Below are positions 22,520-30,898 of a DNA stretch of 64,000 bases, piece by piece. The notes under the pieces are model-generated. The model searched no databases. It was not told the origin of the DNA and saw nothing but the letters and a program-made list of their open reading frames with translations. The stretch is from a bacterium. Lineage in GTDB: Bacteria; Krumholzibacteriota; Krumholzibacteriia; Krumholzibacteriales; Krumholzibacteriaceae. A program made the position numbers and the translations under genes. Position 1 is the stretch's first letter. Each line of letters starts with the position of its first letter. Where the stretch lies: positions 344,813 to 408,812 of the forward strand of contig CP070727.1 in NCBI GenBank assembly GCA_020350885.1, written 5' to 3'.

Positions 22520-23623
22520 TTAGCCTTTCCGCACCTTGAACTGCTTATCAATCCTCTTAAGACGCTCGACGATGCCGCCGTATTCGAGCTCGCTGTAGCC
22601 GAGCATGGCGGGGCCGCTGAAACCCTGATCCCTGATATCGATCGCTTTGCGCGATACCTTGTCCCGGACGTGATCCCAGAAGGGATGGTCGAAGGTATCG
22701 GCGGCCTCGGTGAGCTTTCCCTCGTGTACGCAGAAGGCGGCACAACTGACGACCGGCGGTCCGTCGAAGTATGATATCGTCGCGTTCTGCTTCACGGGCA
22801 TGAGGGGGCCGTGGTGGCTGCCGCGCATGAATCCCGCCACGAGGTGGCCCTTGACGTAGGGGGAGAGCGCTTCGCCGGCGGCGGGGAATTCGCCCTGTAC
22901 GCGGATGAGCATGATCGGATCGTCCTTGCCAGTGTAGGTGCCGGCGATGTTGTGAAGCCTTGTTGTGCTCACGCTCGCGGCGATCTCGCCCGTGGTTCTG
23001 GAGTAGATACGCTCCACGACGAAGCGTTGATTGTCCCTGAGCAGTGCTGCGATATCGTAGATATCTTCGGGCGAATTCAGCGAGATCACACGGTCGCCTT
23101 CCGTGTACTCCACATCCATGATGTTGAAGCGGAATCCATCAGCCATCTTCGGGCTCAATGTGAGACCGCTGCAGAACATCGGATCGATGAAGCCGAGGTA
23201 GAGAGGCAGGTTGTACGCACCTGGATCCGTCTTATCCGCGGCGAAGAAGAGAAACGGCTCGTTCGGCCGCTCCTCGAACTCCATCTCGGCTACCGCCGGG
23301 CCCAATCCCTTCACGTTGCCGCTGAAGGCGTCCTTCAGGAGATCCTGGCCGGCCCCGTAGAGCCCCATCTCCTTGGCGAGATCGGTCCCCGCCTTGAAGG
23401 CATCCCAGGCAAGCTTGTGTATCTCGCTGTCCCCCTCCCCGCGACTGTGACAGAGGAGAATGGCGATATCGTCACCGGTGGAGCTGAGGTAGTAATCGTG
23501 CACCAGCTTCGTTCCCTTGTCCTCGATGTAATCCTTGACACGTGCCTTCAGCCGCTCCCCCGGCTTGATATGGCCGCCGATCGATCCGATGTCAGCCTTG
23601 ATCACACTCAGAGTCACTCGCAT
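22520..23623 (-). CDS. Fructose-1,6-bisphosphate aldolase/phosphatase (archaeal type V)
   Basis: Bifunctional gluconeogenic enzyme condensing triose phosphates to FBP and dephosphorylating it to fructose 6-phosphate. About 367 residues, the family's usual size. Signatures: VIKADIGSIGGHIKPGE at the N-terminus, HDYYLSSTGDDIAILLCHSRGE, FFAADKTDPGAYN and YVKGHLVAGFMRGSHHGPLMPV-type motif (about 264-285). The ATG at 23623 follows GAAGGAGG; a 20-residue extension upstream has no family match. Common in archaea and deep-branching bacteria, and a one-way committed step complementing the class II aldolase at 53430. Confidence 0.93.
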   Translation of the reverse strand: MRVTLSVIKADIGSIGGHIKPGERLKARVKDYIEDKGTKLVHDYYLSSTGDDIAILLCHSRGEGDSEIHKLAWDAFKAGTDLAKEMGLYGAGQDLLKDAFSGNVKGLGPAVAEMEFEERPNEPFLFFAADKTDPGAYNLPLYLGFIDPMFCSGLTLSPKMADGFRFNIMDVEYTEGDRVISLNSPEDIYDIAALLRDNQRFVVERIYSRTTGEIAASVSTTRLHNIAGTYTGKDDPIMLIRVQGEFPAAGEALSPYVKGHLVAGFMRGSHHGPLMPVKQNATISYFDGPPVVSCAAFCVHEGKLTEAADTFDHPFWDHVRDKVSRKAIDIRDQGFSGPAMLGYSELEYGGIVERLKRIDKQFKVRKG

Positions 23624-23679
23624 CGAACTCTCCTCCTTCTTCCCGCAAGGTTCCTTCTCCACCCTGCCTGGTTTTCCGT

Positions 23680-24441
23680 TCAAAGATCGATGGTCATGCC
23701 GTCACTGGCAACGACCACCGGGCCGTTGTAATGTTTCCGTACGCTTGCGGCCGGGTCGGAGTCGCCGAATCTCGGGTACATATGGACCAGTACCACCCCT
23801 CCGACACCGGCCTTGGATGCCAGGCTCCCTACCCCCCCTGGGGTCAGGTGCCCGGGAACGGCCTGATCGTCGGGAAACGAGCATTCCGTCACCAGGAGAT
23901 CCGCCTCACGGGCGAACTCGACCAGCCGCTCGGTATAGGCGGTATCGCCCGTATACACGAAACTGACACCGCCATGATCCATCCGGTAGGAGAGGGCGGT
24001 CCGCTCGCCGTGATCCGCCCGGACCGCACCGATGCGGCTCTCCCCCTCGATAGTCAGTGCACCCTCATCGATCTCCACCAATCGTAGGTAGTCGCTCTTC
24101 ATGACCAGGGAGCGATAGAGCATGTCGAGTCGTTCCATGAACTCCTCGAGACCGCGCGGCCCGTACAGCACCAGCTGTGCAGACTCGAAGCGGTCCCGGT
24201 CGTTGTTGATGGCAGAGAGCAGGTGGCCGATCCCCAGTGTATGATCCGGATGGTAGTGGGTTATAAAGATCCTCTCGAGCGAATGGAACGAGGTTCCCGC
24301 CTCCTCGAGCGCCTCGAGCACGCACGGACCACAATCGAAGAGGAAGCGTTGCTCTCCCGTTTCTACGAGCAGGGCCGTCGCCCTCCGTTCGAGTGAGGGT
24401 ATGATGGTGCCCGAACCGAGGATCGTGACACGCAGTGGCAT
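23680..24441 (-). CDS. RNase Z-like MBL-fold hydrolase
   Basis: About 253 residues. It starts VTILGSGTIIPS, then THYHPDHTLG (metal motif, about 60-69), YTGDTAYTERL, TECSFPDDQ and HLTPGG with a late HMYPRFGD. This matches the ribonuclease Z/arylsulfatase-like MBL group. The long flexible arm of true tRNase Z is not evident, so a phosphodiesterase or other ElaC-like activity is possible. It overlaps the SAM hydrolase stop by 1 base (TAATG). Confidence 0.85.
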   Translation of the reverse strand: MPLRVTILGSGTIIPSLERRATALLVETGEQRFLFDCGPCVLEALEEAGTSFHSLERIFITHYHPDHTLGIGHLLSAINNDRDRFESAQLVLYGPRGLEEFMERLDMLYRSLVMKSDYLRLVEIDEGALTIEGESRIGAVRADHGERTALSYRMDHGGVSFVYTGDTAYTERLVEFAREADLLVTECSFPDDQAVPGHLTPGGVGSLASKAGVGGVVLVHMYPRFGDSDPAASVRKHYNGPVVVASDGMTIDL

Positions 24442-25295
24442 TACCGCTTATTCCCTGCTTTCGGTTCCCGTGAGATGAAGAATATCTCCAGAGATTTCTT
24501 TTCCTTCAAGCCGAGATGCTGGAATGCGCTCCCCCTGTTGATGGCAATCTCGAGAAACCCCCAACTATTTATGAGCGCCATGAGCTTTCCCCGGTCTCCC
24601 TGCGCATAGTACCGCTTCAATCCCCTGATACTCTTCCCGCCGACACGGATGGTACACTCCTCCCACGGAATGCCGTTGGCGTAGACCGAGGAGAGATACT
24701 CCTCATCGATGTTCGTGATGATATTACCGAAGGTATCGACATAGACGGCCCGGCCGGCCACCTGTCCCTCCCTGTTCACAAACGGTTTCTCCGCCGGCAC
24801 GGTAAGCACCGAGGTGAGCTCTTCCCCCATCTCGGAAGGCGGCACGCCGACCGACAGGTGTGCGGCGATGGGTGCAAAGATATCCCGCCCCAAGAATGTC
24901 CTGCCGCGAAGATCGAGCGTATAGCTGCCGGGGCGCACGTGGTAAACCTTCTTCACCCTTCCCTTCTCGAATATCGATGAGAGGATGCCGTTATCGGGGG
25001 CAACGAAGTAATGCAGCTCGGTCTGGACGATGAGATTCTTCCGCTTACCTCCGACTCCCGGATCAACGACGCACAGGAAGATCGTTCCCTCCGGAAAATA
25101 GGCGAAGCTGTTGCCGAGTATGAAACTGCCCTCACGCACATCCTGGCTCGATACATCATGACTCAGATCGACGATGCGCGCATCCGGATTTATCCCCAGG
25201 ACTACACCCTTCATCACACCTATGTACCAGTTGTGCCAGCTGAAATCCGTGAGAAGAGCGATAATGGCCTGTTTCGATACCTTCCGCTTCGCCAT
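24441..25295 (-). CDS. SAM hydroxide adenosyltransferase (DUF62 SAM hydrolase)
   Basis: Hydrolyses S-adenosylmethionine to adenosine and methionine. About 284 residues. The family catalytic triad appears intact: Asp78 and Arg85 in VVDPGVGGKR, and His146 in FAPIAAHL. The N-terminal motif reads LTDFSWHNWYIGVMKG where most members have TDFG..D, so Gly to Ser and Asp to Asn changes sit near the ribose site. No clear ribosome site precedes the ATG at 25295; a hairpin lies 20-41 bp upstream. Confidence 0.88.
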   Translation of the reverse strand: MAKRKVSKQAIIALLTDFSWHNWYIGVMKGVVLGINPDARIVDLSHDVSSQDVREGSFILGNSFAYFPEGTIFLCVVDPGVGGKRKNLIVQTELHYFVAPDNGILSSIFEKGRVKKVYHVRPGSYTLDLRGRTFLGRDIFAPIAAHLSVGVPPSEMGEELTSVLTVPAEKPFVNREGQVAGRAVYVDTFGNIITNIDEEYLSSVYANGIPWEECTIRVGGKSIRGLKRYYAQGDRGKLMALINSWGFLEIAINRGSAFQHLGLKEKKSLEIFFISREPKAGNKR

Positions 25296-25314
25296 TGTAC
25301 CATCGAAACGTTAC

Positions 25315-25336
25315 ATACCCGGATTTTTCCGGGTAT
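25315..25336. repeat. Perfect inverted repeat upstream of the SAM hydrolase gene
   Basis: ATACCCGG (25315-25322) and CCGGGTAT (25329-25336) flank a 6-nt loop. It lies between the patatin stop and the SAM hydrolase start on the same strand. No T-tract follows on the minus strand, so it may be a leader hairpin or operator rather than a terminator. Confidence 0.45.
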
Positions 25337-25421
25337 CATCTGGATACAGGGACGACGATTCCTTGCCGATCAGTCTAGCAGAAGACCGAATACCTGTATA
25401 TGAATAATTGAATGGTTTCCC

Positions 25422-26255
25422 CTACCGCGGATGCCTGTTGCGCAGGCCGAACCGCCGCTTCAACCGGTTCCAGGAGGATCCGTACCGCCGCAAGGCCGCA
25501 TGCAACTCATTGAGATGTCTCACTGTTTCACGATATCCCTCCTCGATGATGACGGGGGCCTTATCGAGGGCGAAGGGGCTGAAACGCTCGAGGGGCGGAC
25601 GGATGACGAAGTCTGCGAGCCCCTCTGAAATCCGGGCGTTCTGCTGTGCGACGAAGCCGGTGACCTGCATGACGACCTCGAGAAGATGGCGGGGCTTCTT
25701 CCGCAGGCCCTCGCTCAGCCCGAGATTGATACCGATCATGAACATCTCTCCCATCGAGGCGAGGGCGGAGACCGGGAGATACTCGATCAGGCCGCCGTCG
25801 ACGAATAGATGACCGTCGATCTCGACAGGAGAGTATATCTGCGGGATACTGCTGCTTGCCTGGCATGCAAGGGCGACACTACCTTCCCCGACAATCCGCT
25901 TCGTCCCTGTCGTGAGATCCGCAACCACAACGGTCATAGGGATAGAGAGATCCTTGAAATCGATGTCGCCTATCGCCCCGATCACGAACTCCCGGATCTT
26001 ATCCCCGGACAGGAGGCCGAGCTTGGGCAGCGTGAGGCCCGCGAGCTTCCTCCAACCCATACCGCTTGCGAGCTCCGTCATCTGGTCGACCGACATTCCG
26101 GCCGCATACAGTGCCGCAACGATCGATCCGCCGCTCGTACCGCTCAGGTAGCGCACCTCGATGCCCGCCTCATGGAGGGCCTTGATAACGCCGATATGCG
26201 CCACGCTCTTTGCGGTACCACCGCTGAGCGCCAATCCGATAGGAACTTTTCCCAT
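25422..26255 (-). CDS. Patatin-like phospholipase (RssA type)
   Basis: About 278 residues. Ser-Asp dyad lipid acyl hydrolase: nucleophile elbow GTSGGS (about 41-46) and Asp in FVDGGLIEYLPV (about 153). The oxyanion loop reads LSGGTAKSVAHIGVIKAL where most members have SGGG.[RK]G, so the third Gly is Thr and the last is Ser. The ATG at 26255 follows GGGAG at the right distance; an adjacent TTG at 26258 is less likely. No partner gene is evident. Confidence 0.87.
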   Translation of the reverse strand: MGKVPIGLALSGGTAKSVAHIGVIKALHEAGIEVRYLSGTSGGSIVAALYAAGMSVDQMTELASGMGWRKLAGLTLPKLGLLSGDKIREFVIGAIGDIDFKDLSIPMTVVVADLTTGTKRIVGEGSVALACQASSSIPQIYSPVEIDGHLFVDGGLIEYLPVSALASMGEMFMIGINLGLSEGLRKKPRHLLEVVMQVTGFVAQQNARISEGLADFVIRPPLERFSPFALDKAPVIIEEGYRETVRHLNELHAALRRYGSSWNRLKRRFGLRNRHPR

Positions 26256-26402
26256 CAACCGCTCCCAATCGTTCTGAACAGCTACATCCGGTTACGGTGC
26301 GGCCGAATATCGCCCTATTCTCTCATAACTACGTCTGTGTTACAAACAATTGTCCCGGGAACAGGAACGCTACGGCAGGGGTATGTTTCACGGAACAGGA
26401 AT

Positions 26403-28232
26403 TCAGCGTGTGGTGAGATCGGCAGGTGCCGCTTTCTCGATCATTCCGTTCCCCTCTTCGATCCGGCTCAGCTTTTCCCGGATCCGTCCGAGGTTCACAT
26501 GGAAGCTAATGTTCGAGGGCTCCAGCTCGACCGCCCTGGAAAAGAGGGATGCAGCCTCCTTGTACTCGTACCGGTTCGCCAGCAGGCAACCGAGGGCGTT
26601 GTACGCCGCCCCGTAGGAACACTCCCGGCCGATGACGTCCCTGAGGATGCGCTCGGCATCATCGACTTTGCCGAGCTTCTCCAAAATGATTCCGAGGTTC
26701 ACCCCGATCCTGGAGTTGCCGGGTGCAAGGTGCAGTGCTGCGCGAATGCTGTTGGCTGCCTTTTCGAGCTTACCGATCCGTTCGTAGACACACCCGAGAC
26801 TGTTGAGGGCATCCGTATTTTCGGGTTCAAGGGCGAGAAACCGGCGGTAGAACTGGATTGCCTTTCCATTGTTGCGTCCCAGCTCGTGTATCTTGCCCAT
26901 AAGCAACATGAGTTTTCTGTTCCCCGGATAGGCACCCTGCGCCTTCTCTGCGACGTCGATTGCCTTCTCGATCTTGTTCATCCGTACATAGAGCTGTATC
27001 ACCTTGAGAAACACCTTCAGTGGTGTCTCACGTAAAAACCTGATCGTATCCAGCGCCTGCATCGCCAGATCCCGCTCACCGCAGTGATGCAGTATCTCCG
27101 CATGGATAGCATGCGACTGCGCAGCGTACGGATCGAGTGACAGTGAATGTGTGATACTATCGAATGCATCCTCCACATTGCCCAGAAGCAGATGTGCCGA
27201 TGCGGCGTTACGGAACAGATCGGCGCTCTCGCCATCGAGGGTAATCCCCCGCTCGAAGCACCGAATGGCGCCGCGGTAGTCCCAGCGTTCCATGAAGACA
27301 ACACCGAGATTGTTGTGAAGATCGGGTATGCTCCCGTCGACATCGATAGCCCTCATCAGGTAGCGTTCCGCTTCTTCGTGCCGTGCCCGCTTGAGGTGAA
27401 CCAGCCCCAGGAGGTTGAGAAGCTCCCAGTTGTTCGGCTCCACGGTAAGGCCGAGCTCCGCCTGCTCGGCGGCCCTGTCTATATATCCGAGATCGAGAAG
27501 CTGTACGGCAATCTCGAAGAGATATCTCGAATTCCTGGAGTAACGCATCCTGACGCTGTCATACCCCGTCAGGTACAATCGTGTCTTGCGGTACACACGC
27601 CCCGAGCTCTCGAGTCTGCCGAGATGATGGATGGCGCACCCGGCTCTATGAGGTTTGATGCACGCTTCCCGCAGGGAGGATTCGACCTCCTCGTGGATCG
27701 CACCGCGGTAGTGGATCCCGGTCCTTCTTCTGAAGAGCCTCACCTGTTCCGAGCGGATATAGCCGGTCGCATCTCTGAACGGCCCCGCACACCGGCTCAC
27801 CGGAATCAAACCGAATGCACGCCTGGCATTCGAATAGGTAAGCTGGTCGAAGAGAAATGCCGAGGCGTCACCGCCGAGAACGAGTGAGAGGATACGGGTA
27901 TGATCGGCCGTATCGATCATCTCGTCCGCATCCAGCACGAGGATCCATTCCTTCGTTGCCTTCGATATGGCGAAGTTCCGTGCCTCGCTGAAATCGTTGT
28001 ACCAGTTGCTGTGGAATACCCTCGCACCACACCGCCTGGCCTCGACGGGGGTTCCATCCCTGGATCCTGTATCAACAACGATCACCTCATCGGCCAGTTC
28101 CCTAACACTTTCCAGTGCGGTTGCGATACAGTCTTCCTCGTCGCGGGCGATCATGCAACAGCTGATCCCGCTACGGTGGCTTCCCGTAATCTGTTGTAAA
28201 TCAATGATTTTTCGGGCTTTTCCGGATGGCAT
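26403..28232 (-). CDS. Family 2 glycosyltransferase fused to TPR repeats
   Basis: About 609 residues. A GT-A domain at about 20-240 begins ISCCMIARDEEDCIATALES. The nucleotide-sugar motifs are ADEVIVVDTGSRDGT and LVLDADEMID, and it includes HSNWYNDFSEARNFAI; it belongs to the SunS/YibD-like group acting on peptides or glycans. The C-terminal 370 residues are TPR repeats (LHNNLGVVFMERWDYRGAI, NSLGCVYERIGKLEKA, NLGIILEKLGKVDDAERIL). The fusion resembles O-linked or S-linked glycosyltransferases. GGAG lies 11 nt before the ATG. Confidence 0.9.
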   Translation of the reverse strand: MPSGKARKIIDLQQITGSHRSGISCCMIARDEEDCIATALESVRELADEVIVVDTGSRDGTPVEARRCGARVFHSNWYNDFSEARNFAISKATKEWILVLDADEMIDTADHTRILSLVLGGDASAFLFDQLTYSNARRAFGLIPVSRCAGPFRDATGYIRSEQVRLFRRRTGIHYRGAIHEEVESSLREACIKPHRAGCAIHHLGRLESSGRVYRKTRLYLTGYDSVRMRYSRNSRYLFEIAVQLLDLGYIDRAAEQAELGLTVEPNNWELLNLLGLVHLKRARHEEAERYLMRAIDVDGSIPDLHNNLGVVFMERWDYRGAIRCFERGITLDGESADLFRNAASAHLLLGNVEDAFDSITHSLSLDPYAAQSHAIHAEILHHCGERDLAMQALDTIRFLRETPLKVFLKVIQLYVRMNKIEKAIDVAEKAQGAYPGNRKLMLLMGKIHELGRNNGKAIQFYRRFLALEPENTDALNSLGCVYERIGKLEKAANSIRAALHLAPGNSRIGVNLGIILEKLGKVDDAERILRDVIGRECSYGAAYNALGCLLANRYEYKEAASLFSRAVELEPSNISFHVNLGRIREKLSRIEEGNGMIEKAAPADLTTR

Positions 28233-28252
28233 CGCGGATGCTTCTCCTCATC

Positions 28253-28281
28253 AGCGATCGGTGCTTCGTTGACCGATCGCT
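28253..28281. repeat. Perfect 10-bp inverted repeat between cutA and the GT2-TPR gene
   Basis: AGCGATCGGT (28253-28262) and ACCGATCGCT (28272-28281) flank a 9-nt loop, 21 bp upstream of the glycosyltransferase start. A second pair, GGCACC/GGTGCC (28316-28321, 28339-28344), overlaps the cutA stop. They may be terminator hairpins or an operator; there is no T-tract. Confidence 0.45.
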
Positions 28282-28343
28282 AACGGTAAGCATCAAGAGC
28301 CATGCCATGTATACCGGCACCCTCAGCCGGCCGGTCCAGGTGC

Positions 28344-28667
28344 CTAATCGGTACGCAGAAATCCTTTGAGGTAGGTGGAATATTTCCTGGAGGCCTCGAC
28401 GAGCGGAAGCGAGATGATCTCCGGGACATCGTACGAATGGTTCTTCTCGATGATTGCAACAAGTTCGGAGAAGAGAGCGCGTCTGCTTTTTATTATCATG
28501 AGCACTTCATCATCCTTGTGTATCTCTTGCTTCCACTGGTATATCGATCGACACGAGGAGATGATGTTCACACACGGCGCTAGCCCGGATCCTATCAGCT
28601 GCAAAGCGATACGCTCCACCTCTTCCATGCTAGAGGCTGTGACCAATACAACAATGTAATCATCCAC
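28344..28667 (-). CDS. cutA: CutA1 divalent cation tolerance protein
   Basis: About 107 residues, a single CutA1 domain: IVVLVTASSMEEVERIA at the start, LAPCVNIIS, SIYQWKQEIHKDDEV, and the C-terminal SYDVPEIISLPL. Forms trimers related to PII proteins; linked to copper tolerance in E. coli, but the biochemical role is open. GGAGG lies 10 nt before the ATG. Confidence 0.93.
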   Translation of the reverse strand: MDDYIVVLVTASSMEEVERIALQLIGSGLAPCVNIISSCRSIYQWKQEIHKDDEVLMIIKSRRALFSELVAIIEKNHSYDVPEIISLPLVEASRKYSTYLKGFLRTD

Positions 28668-28772
28668 GTAGAACCTCCATTCGTTTTTTCAGAGACATCC
28701 TGTAATGGTAAGAACGTGCAGAACCGTGATAATTGTACCATGTCCATTACTCCTCGAGAATGGAATTGATGG

Positions 28773-29075
28773 TTACTTGATCTCGACGGAGACGGCATCC
28801 TCCATCGGATCCCTGAACGGGACTTCGATTGTGAGGAGACCATTCTTGTAATGCGCATCTGCCTTCTCGGCATTCACGGGGCAGCAGAAAGAAAGAGCCG
28901 TTACATACTCTATATCCCGGTGAGGAGCGGAAAGAGAGAAGCTGTCCGCATGCATCTTGAGAGATATATCACCTTTCTCGACGCCCGGAATCTTGACCTC
29001 GACCGTAAGAAACGTGTGATCATCATCGACATATGAACAAATCTCGGGTGCTACTTTGATTCTTTCTGCCGACAT
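28773..29075 (-). CDS. Hsp20/alpha-crystallin small heat-shock protein
   Basis: About 100 residues, little more than the alpha-crystallin domain: DDHTFLTVEVKIPGVEKGDI, then the signature KNGLLTIEVPF. There is no clear C-terminal IxI tail (ends VSVEIK) and two adjacent Cys (SFCCPV), so oligomerisation may differ from classical Hsp20. GGAGGGGGG precedes the ATG. A possible small Cys-rich gene lies just upstream. Confidence 0.85.
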   Translation of the reverse strand: MSAERIKVAPEICSYVDDDHTFLTVEVKIPGVEKGDISLKMHADSFSLSAPHRDIEYVTALSFCCPVNAEKADAHYKNGLLTIEVPFRDPMEDAVSVEIK

Positions 29076-29093
29076 GGCATACCCCCCTCCGGC

Positions 29094-29312
29094 TCAACAG
29101 GAATCATCGATCTCGAGGACGATTGCACGGCGCCGATGGACAATTCGTCCGATCCTACCGCAACACTGTATAACAGCTGGATTGTCCGAGGCCCGAACAG
29201 GGCCTTTGCCGCGTATGACCTCTTCCCTGCACACAGTACATACGTACGATGCCCTCTGTAAATAGAAATTGTCCTTGTCCGTTACCGCCGGTGGATGTAC
29301 CGTATACGCCAT
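29094..29312 (-). CDS. Possible small Cys-containing (zinc-ribbon-like) protein
   Basis: Unrecognised ORF of about 72 codons in the 279-bp gap upstream of hsp20. It contains CTVC near residue 24 and CC near 48 (VIQCCGRIGRI), a spacing seen in small zinc-binding proteins, and ends 18 bp before the hsp20 start. No convincing ribosome site precedes ATG 29312; a longer frame to 29453 overlaps the divergent phosphodiesterase. Coding status is uncertain. Confidence 0.35.
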   Translation of the reverse strand: MAYTVHPPAVTDKDNFYLQRASYVCTVCREEVIRGKGPVRASDNPAVIQCCGRIGRIVHRRRAIVLEIDDSC

Positions 29313-29354
29313 GACAGATACATGGGGGCAATACACGGGAGGAGAGAGAACCGG

Positions 29355-29843
29355 ATGAAGTTGGCTGTCATGAGCGATACGCACGACCATCTGGAGAACC
29401 TCGAACGGGCGTTGAAAAAGATCAACAGACAAAAACCCGATGCCCTCGTCCATTGCGGCGATCTCTGTTCACCATTCGTCGTGGACCGGCTCGCCGGGTT
29501 CAGGGGAGCCGTCCATGTGGTCTTCGGCAACAACGAGGGCGACCGGTTTACGATCGACCGTGCAGCCCGCAGGTTTGAACACATAGCGATCCACGGTGAG
29601 TTCGGATTCATCGAAACCGGGGAAGGTGTGGCAGCCTTTACACACCGGCCGGAGTTCGCAGAGGGATTCGCAACGACCGGTAGATACAAGGCCGTCTTCT
29701 ACGGGCATACCCACCGGCACAAAGCCGAGCGCATCGGTGACACCTGGCTCATCAATCCGGGGGAGCTGTTGGGATTCATTGAGAGACCGCGTTACATCAT
29801 ATTCGACCTGGCGCAAGGTACCTTTCGGTCGATCGATATATAG
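29355..29843 (+). CDS. YfcE/MJ0936-type metallophosphoesterase
   Basis: About 162 residues, calcineurin-like phosphoesterase of the MJ0936/YfcE family. Metal motifs in order: MSDTHDH, HCGDL, VFGNNE, and the late GHTHRHKAERIG with INPGE. The family hydrolyses phosphodiesters in vitro; the physiological substrate is unknown. The ATG at 29355 follows GGGAGGAG; the frame to 29295 is an overlong extension. Convergent with the PfkB gene. Confidence 0.92.
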   Translation: MKLAVMSDTHDHLENLERALKKINRQKPDALVHCGDLCSPFVVDRLAGFRGAVHVVFGNNEGDRFTIDRAARRFEHIAIHGEFGFIETGEGVAAFTHRPEFAEGFATTGRYKAVFYGHTHRHKAERIGDTWLINPGELLGFIERPRYIIFDLAQGTFRSIDI

Positions 29844-29917
29844 GCCGAGCGGGCAGTGAAGCGGGTACGTCCCCCCGAGATCCTTGCTATGCGATGTTCA
29901 TCTCTGGATTCGATCCC

Positions 29918-30898
29918 CTACGCATCGCCGTCGGTACAATCGAACGAGAGCCGGGGCACCCTCTCCTCGAGAAATACGAGAGCCTCGGTAATATCCGGAA
30001 TCCCCGCGCGTCCCCCGAGGCGACGGCACTTGAGCGCCGCTACGGCATTTGCGAAGACACACATCTCGTAGAGGTTCCATCCCTGCAGTACCGCAAAGAG
30101 AAAGGCGCCGTGGAAGACATCCCCCGCCCCCGTCGTGTCCACGGCCTCGACGGTGAATCCCTCGGCTTCGATTGTATCGGTGCCGTCGAAGGCGACACAC
30201 CCCGCCCTTCCCCGTGTCACAACCACCGCCTTCGGGCCGAACGAGTAGAGGCGCTCCAGGGCCTCCGATACGTCGATTCCCCCCGCGATCTGCGCGGCGA
30301 AGACCTCGCTTGCGACGATGTAATCACACAGGGGCAGGAGCTCTCGCACGCCGCTGCGCAGTGAGCCGGCATCTATCAGTACAGGGATTCCCTTTCCTCT
30401 GGCCGTACGGGCCGCGACGGCGGCGGCCTCCGGCTCCAGGTCGTCGATGAGAAGAGCGCGCGCCGATGTGATAAGGTGTGTATCGACCTCGTCGGCTCTG
30501 ATTCCCGACACGCTTCCCCTCGTCCAGAGAATGGTCCGATCGGCCGTCGTTTCATCCACCATGATGAACGCGAATTGGGAGTCGGCGCCCGGTTCGACGA
30601 GTACACCGGCGGTATCGACACCTTCGGCCGCAAGTTCCTCGATCATCCGTTTCCCGAAACCGTCATCACCTACCTTGCCGATATAGGCGGAGGAGAGGCC
30701 GAGTCGGCGTACCGTCACCATCGCGGTTGCAGTCGGTCCGCCACCCTGTATCAGAAACCGCTTCAGTTCGAGCTTGCGATCCCGCTCGGGTAAGTGCGGG
30801 ACGATACCGAGGTAGTCGAGGGCGGTATACCCGAGTCCGACGACATCGAAGATGCCTTTTTTCTTTCCCTTACGCTGCACCGTCCGTCCCGTTCGCAT
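29918..30898 (-). CDS. PfkB-family carbohydrate/nucleoside kinase
   Basis: About 326 residues, ribokinase fold. It starts FDVVGLGYTALDYLGIVP, has GGGPTATAMVTVRRLG (substrate-lid Gly motif) and ends with the PfkB signature VDTTGAGDVFHGAFLFA, containing the catalytic Asp and anion hole. Substrate unknown (sugar or nucleoside). The start is uncertain: ATG 30898 overlaps the CstA stop by 29 bp, while GTG 30880 overlaps it by 11 bp. Co-directional with CstA, so probably one operon. Confidence 0.88.
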   Translation of the reverse strand: MRTGRTVQRKGKKKGIFDVVGLGYTALDYLGIVPHLPERDRKLELKRFLIQGGGPTATAMVTVRRLGLSSAYIGKVGDDGFGKRMIEELAAEGVDTAGVLVEPGADSQFAFIMVDETTADRTILWTRGSVSGIRADEVDTHLITSARALLIDDLEPEAAAVAARTARGKGIPVLIDAGSLRSGVRELLPLCDYIVASEVFAAQIAGGIDVSEALERLYSFGPKAVVVTRGRAGCVAFDGTDTIEAEGFTVEAVDTTGAGDVFHGAFLFAVLQGWNLYEMCVFANAVAALKCRRLGGRAGIPDITEALVFLEERVPRLSFDCTDGDA

